From: Chitinophaga rupis
Lineage (GTDB): Bacteria; Bacteroidota; Bacteroidia; Chitinophagales; Chitinophagaceae
Assembly: GCF_900109685.1 (NCBI RefSeq)
Contig: NZ_FOBB01000002.1
Coordinates: forward strand, 62,001-126,000
Direction of reading: 5' to 3'
Length of the DNA: 64,000 nucleotides
Each line of letters begins with the position of its first letter. Position 1 is the first letter of the stretch. The translations under genes and the position numbers were made by a program. The notes beneath the pieces were generated by a model. It worked only from the letters and a program-made list of their open reading frames with translations. It was not told the origin of the DNA and searched no databases. Shown here piece by piece: positions 53,044 through 60,841 of this stretch.

Positions 53044-53217
53044 GGTACCCGCGGGCTGGTAAAAGTACAGGGTACTATTGAAGGCCATCCCTTTACCAGC
53101 GCATTTATGGCGTTAGGGAACGGTACGCATAAGCTGCCGGTAAAAGCTGCTTTGCGTAAGCTGATCGGGAAAGAGGAAGGCGCAACAGTAACAGTGAAGC
53201 TGGAGCAACGGTTATAA
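53044..53217 (+). pseudogene. Truncated DUF1905 protein gene
   Basis: About 57 codons ([46 protein letters not shown]) match the C-terminal two thirds of DUF1905 proteins, small beta-barrel proteins of unknown role. The N-terminal 30 or so residues that should come before are missing; the in-frame sequence upstream is low-complexity repeat ([10 protein letters not shown]). Probably a decayed gene. A start at 52996 in the same frame exists, so a short hybrid peptide could still be made. Confidence 0.7.
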
Positions 53218-53295
53218 GCCGCAGCGCAGTATCCGCCATTGTTGAAAAGATATATCCACCATAATTTTAGGCGTACCCGCTATAATCAGCGGTCA

Positions 53296-53694
53296 TTAGC
53301 GTGCTACGCTCAGTGAACGGGGTTGCTGCATAATATACACGTTGCTCTTAGCATGATTTTGCAGGTCGTCCAGGTCATTTATGAAAAGTGATCTCACCTG
53401 TTTTAAAAGGCTTACATCGTTTGCCCTGGCATTGGTAAGAATGTGATAGTACTCTTTTATATTTTGAAAAGCGTGCAGCAGTTTTTGCGATTTAGTACGG
53501 TCGCCTTTAGTAGCCAGGCAGGCCCGGTATTGGCAGGTAAGAAAGGTAGCAGTATCCAGTAACAGAGCCCTGAGTTCCGATAGACTGTCAGTGTCGGTAC
53601 ATCCTGCATTTTCCAGGCGTTGCTTTATAAATGATAAATACTCCATGTACATTTCAATTCGTACCCCTTCATATTCAATAATCAGACCGGTCAT
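53296..53694 (-). CDS. Helical protein of unknown function
   Basis: A 132-residue protein predicted to be mostly alpha-helical (MEYLSFIKQRLENAG; LLHAFQNIKEYYHIL; LLKQVRSLFINDLDDLQNHAK), soluble, with three cysteines and no signal peptide. No family recognised. An internal ATG at residue 15 or 17 could be the true start. It lies 54 bases downstream of the ArsR-AHSA1 gene on the same strand. Confidence 0.55.
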   Translation of the reverse strand: MTGLIIEYEGVRIEMYMEYLSFIKQRLENAGCTDTDSLSELRALLLDTATFLTCQYRACLATKGDRTKSQKLLHAFQNIKEYYHILTNARANDVSLLKQVRSLFINDLDDLQNHAKSNVYIMQQPRSLSVAR

Positions 53695-53748
53695 AACCAG
53701 GGGTGTAAATTGATGTTAAATTAACCGTATATGCATACAGGTGGTTAA

Positions 53749-54237
53749 TTATCCGCTAAGGGAAAAGGACGTTTTGTGGAATAATTTCCCTGGGGCCAGC
53801 GTAGCAGCAAAATTTAGCCGGCATGTGCCGTTGCAGGCATTAAACACCAGCTCTTTGGGCGCATCAAATTCACGCACATATACAAAAGCGGTCTTTTCGT
53901 TTGTTGAATGAGCTATCATTTTTTTCGTTTTTTTTTCCAGGTATTTATCCAGTGAGTTAAATTGTGTGGTCCAGAACTGTTTGCAGTGATCTACCCAGGC
54001 AACCACTTCGTTTAGCTTGTCCAGCTTTGCTTCACAGTACCTTTCCCGGCCCTGTTTTTTAATCAGGATCAAACCGCATTCCGTCAGTATCCTTACGTGC
54101 ACGGATACTGCCTGGCGGCTTATATCAAAGTTCTCTGCAATCTCGTTAAGGTTCAGGGATCGCTGCGCCAGCATCTCTATGATGTGCCGGCGGGTAGGGT
54201 CGGCAATTGCCTGAAAAACATCCCGTTTTATTTCCAT
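53749..54237 (-). CDS. ArsR-family regulator fused in frame to a truncated AHSA1 domain
   Basis: A 162-residue product. Residues 1-100 are a normal ArsR winged helix (MEIKRDVFQAIADPTRRHII, NFDISRQAVSVHVRILTECGL). In relatives an AHSA1 (SRPBCC) gene overlaps the ArsR stop; here the internal ATG at 53919 begins MIAHSTNEKTAFVYVREFDAPKELVFNA, a typical AHSA1 N-terminus, but it is in frame with ArsR, and similarity stops after about 28 residues. Runs of nine and seven A (53936-53928, 53925-53919) precede the join, so a one-base slip probably fused the genes. The ArsR domain may still work; the AHSA1 part cannot. Confidence 0.8.
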   Translation of the reverse strand: MEIKRDVFQAIADPTRRHIIEMLAQRSLNLNEIAENFDISRQAVSVHVRILTECGLILIKKQGRERYCEAKLDKLNEVVAWVDHCKQFWTTQFNSLDKYLEKKTKKMIAHSTNEKTAFVYVREFDAPKELVFNACNGTCRLNFAATLAPGKLFHKTSFSLSG

Positions 54238-54267
54238 TGGTATGCAACCATTTGATTGCAAATCCTT

Positions 54268-54360
54268 TTTGGGCGTGCCCTCCGGGCCGGGCTTTCCGCT
54301 TGTAGTCCTCGCTGCGCTGCGGGCTACCGCTGCAATCCCTCACGCAGCAGCGGCACAGCT
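54268..54360 (-). repeat. Structured GC-rich intergenic repeat of Bacteroidota type
   Basis: On the minus strand the element reads GAGGGATTGCAGCGGTAGCC, a short variable hairpin, then ACTACAAGCGGAAAGCCCGG and CC. This core (GGGATTGxAGCGG ... AGCGGAAAGCCCG) is familiar from many intergenic sites in Bacteroidota genomes, with a variable stem in the middle. It is clearly structured (GTAG/CTAC and GCGG pairings). Function unknown. It lies 31 bases upstream of the ArsR start. Confidence 0.7.
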
Positions 54361-54368
54361 TCGCGGCG

Positions 54369-54400
54369 TTCAGCATTCGGCATTCAGCGTTCAGCATTTT
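54369..54400. repeat. Low-complexity TTCAGCATT word repeat
   Basis: Four near-copies of the 7-8 base word TTCAGCATT (TTCAGCATTCGGCATTCAGC and continuation). It directly adjoins the structured repeat at 54268-54360, and resembles in style the word tracts at 11631 and 52945. Confidence 0.65.
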
Positions 54401-54433
54401 TCCCTCAATCTGGCTACACATTCCATTAAAATG

Positions 54434-54449
54434 GCTAATTGCAGTTAGC
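54434..54449. promoter_or_regulatory. Small palindrome in the ArsR/alcohol dehydrogenase gap
   Basis: GCTAA (54434-54438) and TTAGC (54445-54449) flank six bases, upstream of AACTTTG, a partial -7 element for the alcohol dehydrogenase gene. The arms are only five bases, so this is a weak operator candidate. Confidence 0.3.
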
Positions 54450-54499
54450 GGGTTATAGCCAACTTTGTAGCCGTTAATAACAATAAAACAATAAAGATT

Positions 54500-55543
54500 A
54501 TGATAGCCTCTAAAGGATATGCAGCGCAAACAGCGGAAAGCGCCCTGGCGCCCTGGAATTTTGAACGCAGGGATCTTGGCCCGCATGATGTGCTGATAGC
54601 CATTGAATATTGCGGCGTTTGCCATACGGATATTCATCTTACCCGCAATGAGTGGTTTCCCGGCATTTTTCCCATGGTGCCCGGCCATGAAATAGTAGGT
54701 AAGATCGCCGCTGTGGGCAGCCATGTAAAAAAGTTTAAGCTGGGCGACCGGGCTGCTATTGGCGTAATGGTAGATTCCTGTATGGAATGTGAAGATTGCC
54801 GCAACGGACAGGAGCAGTTTTGCAATGTAAGCCCGGTAGTTACTTACAATAGCCTGGATCATAGCGGTAAGCCTGCCTATGGCGGTTATGCCAATAACAT
54901 TGTAGCGCCGGAGCATTTTGCGCTGCATGTAGCTGATAGTGTGGACCTTGCCGGTACTGCGCCTTTGTTGTGTGCGGGTATCACCACCTATTCACCCCTG
55001 CGTAAATGGGGAGTAGGCAAGGGGCACAAGCTGGCAGTGGTAGGCCTGGGCGGCTTAGGCCATATGGCGGTGAAATTTGGGGTGGCTTTTGGTGCGGAAG
55101 TTACCGTGCTTAGCACCTCCGCCAATAAAAGGGAAGCGGCAAAAGCGCTGGGCGCACATCATTTTGTGGTTACTAAAAATGAGGAGGAGCTGAAGGCTGC
55201 ACAGCGCTCTTTCACGCATATCATTGATACGGTTGCAGCCGATCATGATATTAATCCCTACCTGGGCCTGCTGAAAACCAATGGCGTGTATATCAATGTA
55301 GGCATGCCTGTGGAGCCATGGCAGCTATCTTCCTTTACGCTGGCCATGGGTAATAAGATCGTAGCCGGTTCAGGTGCAGGCGGTATAGCTGAAACCCAGG
55401 AAATGCTGGACTTCTGCGCTGAAAACAATATTGTATCTGATATAGAGCTGATAGATATTAAAGACATTCAAACAGCCTATGAAAGAATGCTGAAGGGCGA
55501 TGTCCGTTACCGATTTGTAATAGATATGTCTACGTTAAAATAA
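54500..55543 (+). CDS. Zinc-dependent NADP alcohol dehydrogenase of the YahK/cinnamyl type
   Basis: A 347-residue medium-chain dehydrogenase. The catalytic zinc site is built from CGVCHTD and PGHEIVG, the structural zinc from CMECEDCRNGQEQFC, and the Rossmann motif is VVGLGGLGHMAVK near residue 180. The family reduces aldehydes (or oxidises primary alcohols) with NADP(H). The order and length match E. coli YahK closely. It is divergent from the ArsR gene at 54237 and followed by a strong terminator, so it is monocistronic. Confidence 0.94.
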   Translation: MIASKGYAAQTAESALAPWNFERRDLGPHDVLIAIEYCGVCHTDIHLTRNEWFPGIFPMVPGHEIVGKIAAVGSHVKKFKLGDRAAIGVMVDSCMECEDCRNGQEQFCNVSPVVTYNSLDHSGKPAYGGYANNIVAPEHFALHVADSVDLAGTAPLLCAGITTYSPLRKWGVGKGHKLAVVGLGGLGHMAVKFGVAFGAEVTVLSTSANKREAAKALGAHHFVVTKNEEELKAAQRSFTHIIDTVAADHDINPYLGLLKTNGVYINVGMPVEPWQLSSFTLAMGNKIVAGSGAGGIAETQEMLDFCAENNIVSDIELIDIKDIQTAYERMLKGDVRYRFVIDMSTLK

Positions 55544-55548
55544 TTCCT

Positions 55549-55590
55549 GAACCGGGTTTGCTGCCAGTAACAGCAGGCCCGGTTCTTTTT
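55549..55590 (+). terminator. Rho-independent terminator of the alcohol dehydrogenase gene
   Basis: A 15-base stem with two mismatches (55549-55563 with 55571-55585), a 7-base loop and TTTTT. It starts six bases after the stop codon. Confidence 0.9.
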
Positions 55591-55622
55591 ATTATAAGAA
55601 TAATTGCGCTAATTTTAATAAC

Positions 55623-56534
55623 ATGAAAAAGGAGAATAACCCGGTTACTATACTCAATTCCATCAGTGAGCTGCACCGCAGCCTGGGGCTTCCCGGGCCG
55701 GAGCATCCGCTGGTGAGCATTGTATGCTTTAGTGATCTCAGTAATGATGCTGTCTATAGTACAGGGCTTATTTTTAACTTTTACATGGTGGCCATTAAGA
55801 AAGACTTTAATGGTAAGCTCCGTTATGGCCAGCAGTATTATGATTTTGATGAAGGGGTTATGACCTTCATTGCACCCGGCCAGCTATGTTATGAGGAGGA
55901 GCCTACGGACCGGCCCCGTTCCGGCTATATGATATTGTTCCATCCTGATTTTATACGCAATTATGCGTTGGGCAAAAACATAAAGAGCTTTGAATTTTTC
56001 AACTACGCCATTAATGAGGCGCTGTACCTTTCCCAGAAAGAAGAAACCATTATTGAAGGCATCTTTGGCAACATTCAGCAGGAATACCGGTTGAACATTG
56101 ATAAGTTCAGCCAGGATGTAATAGTATCCCACATAGAGCTGCTGTTAACCTATTGCAATCGTTTTTACAACCGGCAGTTCATTACCCGTAAAAGCGCCGG
56201 CAGCAGCTTGCTTGAAAAAATGGAGCAGCTGCTTCAGGAGCATTTTAACAATGCAAACGGGCAGGGCCTGCCAACTGTAAAAAGCCTGGCTGCGCAGCTC
56301 AATGTATCACCGGGTTATTTAAGTGATATGCTGCGGCAGCTCACCGGTCAAAGCACACAGCAGCATATACACAGTAAGCTGATAGAAAAGGCAAAGGAAA
56401 TGCTTAGCACCAGTAACAGCACTATTGCGGAAGTAGCATACCAGCTTGGCTTTGAGCATCCACAATCGTTCAATAAGCTGTTTAAGCAAAAAACAAAGGT
56501 ATCCCCGGTGGAGTTCCGGCAATCCTTTAATTAA
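55623..56534 (+). CDS. AraC-family regulator
   Basis: A 303-residue regulator with an N-terminal sensor domain (LVSIVCFSDLSNDAVYSTGLIFNFYMVAIKKDF, GVMTFIAPGQLCYEE) and a C-terminal DNA-binding region with LNVSPGYLSDMLRQLTGQS and IAEVAYQLGFEHPQSFNKLFKQKTKVSPVEFRQSF. This is the type that often sits next to alcohol dehydrogenase and SDR genes in Bacteroidota. A target is not visible; the chitinase gene lies 590 bases downstream. Confidence 0.9.
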   Translation: MKKENNPVTILNSISELHRSLGLPGPEHPLVSIVCFSDLSNDAVYSTGLIFNFYMVAIKKDFNGKLRYGQQYYDFDEGVMTFIAPGQLCYEEEPTDRPRSGYMILFHPDFIRNYALGKNIKSFEFFNYAINEALYLSQKEETIIEGIFGNIQQEYRLNIDKFSQDVIVSHIELLLTYCNRFYNRQFITRKSAGSSLLEKMEQLLQEHFNNANGQGLPTVKSLAAQLNVSPGYLSDMLRQLTGQSTQQHIHSKLIEKAKEMLSTSNSTIAEVAYQLGFEHPQSFNKLFKQKTKVSPVEFRQSFN

Positions 56535-57013
56535 CGGATAAACGTTTTCGTATAGCCGTATCATAGCAATCCCTCATAAACCTCACTCCCTGAATAAGTT
56601 CTGCAAAATAAGCCCTTGCAGCCGTTTCCCTTTTTGTAAAGCGATCTTGTTATAGGATATATGTCGTATTGGAAAGCATACAGATTAGGCATATTTTTAT
56701 AATATGAAAACCATAAATAGTACGAAATAGGATTTGTTGCTCTCATAAATCATGTCCTGTACTTTTTGAAAACCTAAACTTTCATTTAAAATAGCCAATG
56801 TGAAAAACCGGCATTAGCCATCGTACATTATTCCTGGCGCCTACTCCAGGACAGTAGCGTTCTGCACAGGGCATTTACATGGATCTTAATGGACCACGTC
56901 ATCTGTTAACGGCTCCGCATTTCATCAATGGGGAAGACCGGCAATAGGGCAATGTATGATGCCCCGCGGGGATCTGCCACTTCCTTACCACTGCACATCC
57001 AGGATAGTTATTT
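56535..57013. other. Long non-coding region upstream of the chitinase
   Basis: I see no credible gene in this stretch. It is AT-rich up to about 56820 and mixed after that. It holds one copy of the 12-mer ATTTCATCAATG at 56919-56930 and a CCCCGCGGGG palindrome near 56963. A 61-codon minus-strand frame (56561-56746) looks random. A long leader or regulatory region for the chitinase gene is possible. Confidence 0.5.
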
Positions 57014-57035
57014 CATCAATGTTCCGCCATTGATG
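57014..57035 (+). promoter_or_regulatory. Inverted repeat upstream of the chitinase gene
   Basis: CATCAATG (57014-57021) and CATTGATG (57028-57035) are perfect 8-base arms around TTCCGC. The left arm lies within a second copy of ATTTCATCAATG (57010-57021), repeated 91 bases upstream. It is a candidate operator or leader hairpin about 90 bases before the ATG. Confidence 0.5.
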
Positions 57036-57124
57036 CCGGCTGTTTATTGCACTATTTGATCATCAAAACTTCTTCTTATACATCTGAAACACGAACCGTA
57101 ACATTCACAAAAAACAATGTCATC

Positions 57125-59536
57125 ATGCAAAAAATTAAACTACTTTTTCTCTTTACCCTCCTGACTTTATCAGGAGCTACCTTTGCACAGGTATCCTGCT
57201 ACAACATAGTGGGGTATTATCCATCCTGGGTAGCCGGTGGTAATTATTACATTAACTCACCGTCAAAAGTTGACTACAGCAAGTACACGCACATCTGTTA
57301 TGCGTTTGCTATTCCCGGTAACGATGGTAATATTGGCGGTGTGGATGGCGCTTCCACCCTGCGGGATCTTGTAACCCGTGGCCATGCAGCCAATGTGAAG
57401 GTCCTGTTGTCAATCGGCGGCTGGTTAAGCTCTTCACCCAGCAATACGCCTTTTGAATCCATCTCCACCAACACAACAGCCATCAACAACATGGTAAATG
57501 CATGCGCCAACCTGGTTACGCAGTACAACCTGGATGGTATTGACCTGGACTGGGAATATCCCACTACAAAAGCCAGGTGGAACGCTTTGGCTGTCCCTTT
57601 AGGCAATCGTTTGCATAGCATGGGTAAGCTGTTCACCGCAGCCGTATCAGAAAGCGCCGATAACAATGGTAACAACTATGATAACGTAACCATGTTAGAC
57701 CTCGTGAATATTATGTGTTATGGTGGCGATGCGCTGGCCAGCAGCTCCATGGCTTACTGGACCTCACGCGGCGTACCGCAGAACAAAAGAATGCTGGGTG
57801 TGCCTTTTTACAGCGCAGATAATAACAGCGCAGAGCATATCCGCAAAGCCAACCTGGCTAAAACAACTGCAGGTGGCATCATGATCTGGGATATTGCCTC
57901 AGAGTATGGCGACATCAATGCTATTTACAGCACATTAGGCAATGTATGCCAGGGCGGCGGCAACAATCCTGTGCCACAGAACCTGGCCAGCGGCAAGCCT
58001 GCCACTGCTTCCACTACAGAAGCCAATACCACTACCAGCGTAGTAGCCGCCAACGTTACCGACGGCAGCTATGGCACCCGCTGGTCATCTGCGTTTGCAG
58101 ATTCACAATGGGTATCTGTTGACCTGGGCGCGGTGTATGATATTAACCGCGTTAAAATTACCTGGGAGGCTGCTTATGCCAGCGCTTACCGTATTGAAGT
58201 ATCAACAGACGGTAGTGTATGGAACCGCGCTAAATCCGTTACCGGCAATACTTCCCTGGTGAATGACAACACCGGCTTAACTGCCAGCGGCCGTTATGTA
58301 AGGATCTTTGGCGTAACAAGGGCTACTACCTATGGCATTTCCATTTATGAGCTGGAAGTATATGGTGCAACCGCTGTTGCTCAAACACCTTATGGTGGCA
58401 CCAAATGGGCCATTCCCGGTAAAATAGAAGCAGAGAATTATGATAATGGTGGCGAAGGCGTGGCTTATCATGACTTAACATCTGCCAACCAGGGTGGCCA
58501 GTACCGCACTACTGAAGCAGTGGATCTTGAATCCTGCACAGAAGGCGGGTATAACCTGAGTTATGTACAGGCAGGCGAATGGTTTGAATATACGGTGAAT
58601 GTAGCTACAGCAGGCACTTACACTCTGCAGGCCCGGGTAGCCACCAATGCTGCCGGCAAATCATTCCACATTGAGCTGGATGGTCAAACCATTGGCACCA
58701 TTGCCATCCCCAATACGGGCGATTGGCAAACCTGGTCAACCGTTAGCGTAACAACACCGGCTTTAACCGCTGGTACCAAGGTATTGCGCATTGTGGTTGA
58801 TAATGCTGAATTTAACCTTAACTGGATTAGCTTCACATCAGCAGCAGATAACATTGCGCTTAACAAAACCATTACTGCATCTTCTGTAGAAGAAGCCGGT
58901 TTTGAAGCATATAAAGCTTTTGATGGTAATGCTACTACCACCCGCTGGTCATCCGCCTATACGGATAATGAATGGATAGCCGCTGACCTGGGTAGTGTAC
59001 AATCTGTTTCAAGAGTGGTGCTGAAATGGGAAAACGCTTATGCTACCGCTTATCGCATTGAAACTTCTACGGATAATGTAACCTGGACCGCTCAGAAAAC
59101 AGTGACCGCCGGTGCCGGTGGTACGGAAGATCTTAGCTTCCCGGCTGTTAGCGCACGTTATGTAAGAATGCAGGGGGTGCAAAGGGCTACGCCGTACGGT
59201 TATTCTATCTGGGAGTTCGAGGTGTATACAGCCGCTCCTGCACTGGCAGCCCGGAAAACAGCTGCCCTGCCTAACACGGTAACGGATGGTACGGATGGCA
59301 AACCCCGGTTCAGCTTAGGCGTTTCTCCGAACCCTGCTACCAACATCCTTACAGTACAGTACAAAGGTGCTGCTGCACAATCCTTATTAAAAGTTTACAG
59401 CCTTACCGGCCGTGAAGTATACCAGTCAAGGCTTGGCGGCAATGCTAACCAGCTGCAGATAGATATTTCCAAATGGCCTAAAGGCATTTATATTATTTCA
59501 TTAGGTAACACCAGCAAGAAAGTGGTGGTAGAATAA
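57125..59536 (+). CDS. Secreted multidomain chitinase (GH18, CBM6, two F5/8-type C modules, T9SS signal)
   Basis: An 803-residue enzyme. Signal peptide 1-21; GH18 barrel about 24-285 with the motif DGIDLDWEYP, catalytic E144 with D140 and D142; F5/8 type C (discoidin-like) module about 288-415; CBM6 about 427-570 (KIEAENYDNGGEG, AGEWFEYTVNVA); second F5/8 type C module about 575-702; T9SS type A sorting signal about 728-803 (GVSPNPATNILTVQYKG, ISKWPKGIYIISL). It should be exported by T9SS and cleave chitin, with three binding modules. The ATG at 57125 begins a proper signal peptide; upstream in-frame codons do not fit. A terminator follows. Confidence 0.94.
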   Translation: MQKIKLLFLFTLLTLSGATFAQVSCYNIVGYYPSWVAGGNYYINSPSKVDYSKYTHICYAFAIPGNDGNIGGVDGASTLRDLVTRGHAANVKVLLSIGGWLSSSPSNTPFESISTNTTAINNMVNACANLVTQYNLDGIDLDWEYPTTKARWNALAVPLGNRLHSMGKLFTAAVSESADNNGNNYDNVTMLDLVNIMCYGGDALASSSMAYWTSRGVPQNKRMLGVPFYSADNNSAEHIRKANLAKTTAGGIMIWDIASEYGDINAIYSTLGNVCQGGGNNPVPQNLASGKPATASTTEANTTTSVVAANVTDGSYGTRWSSAFADSQWVSVDLGAVYDINRVKITWEAAYASAYRIEVSTDGSVWNRAKSVTGNTSLVNDNTGLTASGRYVRIFGVTRATTYGISIYELEVYGATAVAQTPYGGTKWAIPGKIEAENYDNGGEGVAYHDLTSANQGGQYRTTEAVDLESCTEGGYNLSYVQAGEWFEYTVNVATAGTYTLQARVATNAAGKSFHIELDGQTIGTIAIPNTGDWQTWSTVSVTTPALTAGTKVLRIVVDNAEFNLNWISFTSAADNIALNKTITASSVEEAGFEAYKAFDGNATTTRWSSAYTDNEWIAADLGSVQSVSRVVLKWENAYATAYRIETSTDNVTWTAQKTVTAGAGGTEDLSFPAVSARYVRMQGVQRATPYGYSIWEFEVYTAAPALAARKTAALPNTVTDGTDGKPRFSLGVSPNPATNILTVQYKGAAAQSLLKVYSLTGREVYQSRLGGNANQLQIDISKWPKGIYIISLGNTSKKVVVE

Positions 59537-59562
59537 GCAGCCTTATTTTATTGAAGTTAATG

Positions 59563-59598
59563 GGCCGTCTCAAAAGGAATTTTGAGGCGGCCTTTTTT
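59563..59598 (+). terminator. Rho-independent terminator of the chitinase gene
   Basis: A 13-base stem with one G-T type mismatch (59563-59575 with 59580-59592), a 4-base loop and TTTTTT. It lies 26 bases after the stop. Confidence 0.92.
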
Positions 59599-59666
59599 AT
59601 AAAATGCCGGCCTTTAAAACAAAAGAAATAGGCCTTTAAAACAAAACCCCTAAACCCCGCCCGGTA

Positions 59667-59674
59667 TACCTTTG
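59667..59674 (+). promoter_or_regulatory. Promoter -7 element of the SDR gene
   Basis: TACCTTTG matches TAnnTTTG exactly, 23 bases before the ATG at 59698. No clear TTG at the right distance upstream. Confidence 0.5.
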
Positions 59675-59697
59675 TTGCAATAAAAATAATATCGGTC

Positions 59698-60729
59698 ATG
59701 GAACAGGTAACAACCACAAGCAACTATAATGGAGCCCTGCAAAAGCCTATCGGCTCCGGGTTTACAGCCATATCTACTTCAACAGATGTAATGAAAGGAA
59801 TTGACCTTAGGGGCAAAACAGCCATTGTAACCGGCGGCTATGCCGGCATAGGATTGGAAACCGTAAAACAGCTGGCAGCAGCAGGCGCTAAAGTAATAGT
59901 ACCTGCGCGCAACCGCAACAAGGCTGCAAAGAACCTGGAAGGCATTGCACAGGTTACTATTGAGGTAATGGATCTCATGGATCCGGTATCGATCGATGCA
60001 TTTGCAGCGCAATTCCTGGCAACCGGCAGCCCGCTTCATTTGCTCATTAATAATGCAGGTATTATGTGGGTGCCTTTACAGCGCGATGCGCGGGGATATG
60101 AATCGCAATTAGCCACCAATCATCTGGGCCATTTCCAGCTCACCGCCAGGCTTTGGCCTGCCTTGAAAAAGGCCCATGGTGCAAGAGTGGTCAATGTATC
60201 GTCATACGGGCACCAGATAGCGCCGTTTAATTTTGAGGATCCCAATTTTGAGCACCGGGAGTATGAAACGCTATCAGCTTACGGACAGTCAAAAACCGCT
60301 AATAATCTTTTTGCCGTGGAGCTGGATCATCGCGGGCAGGCATTTGGTGTGCGGGCTTATTCTTTGCACCCCGGTTCGGTAAACGGTACTGACCTGGGAA
60401 GAGATGCGCCCATAGCGCTGTTCCAGCAAATGGGAATGTTTGATGCAGATGGGAATATATTCCCGGAAGTGGCAAAGAAGCTAAAAACCATTCCCCAGGG
60501 AGCGGCCACCACCCTTTGGTGCGCTACCAGCCTGCTGTTAAATAACATCGGCGGCGTGTATTGTGAGAACGCGGATGTGGCGGAGCCGGACCTGGGCAAT
60601 ATTGAGCATCAGTATAATGAGCCTTTAACATTGCGCGGGGTAATGCCTTATTCGGTAAGTGCAGCAAATGCAAAAAGATTATGGACGCTGAGCGAGGAGC
60701 TGACCGGGCTAACGTTTACGGCAGATTGA
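59698..60729 (+). CDS. SDR-family oxidoreductase of the retinol-dehydrogenase-like type
   Basis: A 343-residue extended short-chain dehydrogenase. The cofactor motif TGGYAGIGLET lies near residue 45, followed by NNAGIMWVP, the serine in VNVSSYGHQ and the YGQSKTANNLFAVEL Tyr-Lys pair. The pattern SxYGQSKxAN matches the oxidoreductase/retinol-dehydrogenase-like subgroup, with unknown natural substrate. The N-terminal 35 residues before the Rossmann fold are an extension. It sits upstream of an AraC gene in the same direction. Confidence 0.9.
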   Translation: MEQVTTTSNYNGALQKPIGSGFTAISTSTDVMKGIDLRGKTAIVTGGYAGIGLETVKQLAAAGAKVIVPARNRNKAAKNLEGIAQVTIEVMDLMDPVSIDAFAAQFLATGSPLHLLINNAGIMWVPLQRDARGYESQLATNHLGHFQLTARLWPALKKAHGARVVNVSSYGHQIAPFNFEDPNFEHREYETLSAYGQSKTANNLFAVELDHRGQAFGVRAYSLHPGSVNGTDLGRDAPIALFQQMGMFDADGNIFPEVAKKLKTIPQGAATTLWCATSLLLNNIGGVYCENADVAEPDLGNIEHQYNEPLTLRGVMPYSVSAANAKRLWTLSEELTGLTFTAD

Positions 60730-60743
60730 AACCTGCCGGTATA

Positions 60744-60769
60744 AATGGTTAGCCCCCGCGCTAACCATT
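60744..60769. promoter_or_regulatory. Perfect 10-bp inverted repeat between SDR and AraC genes
   Basis: AATGGTTAGC (60744-60753) and GCTAACCATT (60760-60769) flank CCCCGC. There is no T run after it, so it may be an operator for the AraC gene at 60842 rather than a terminator of the SDR gene. Confidence 0.45.
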
Positions 60770-60841
60770 GTGAGTGCGAAATCCATTTGTATGTGCGCTT
60801 AACAAGCCCGTTGTTTTTTGTAGCTTAGTGGTACATCCGTT

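Noticed and set aside
54146-54928. 260-codon minus-strand frame across the ArsR start, intergenic repeat and alcohol dehydrogenase
   Set aside because: It runs through the structured repeat and antisense to the dehydrogenase; such repeats are known to yield false frames.
56561-56746. 61-codon minus-strand frame in the gap before the chitinase
   Set aside because: No domain, signal peptide or promoter; residue composition looks random.
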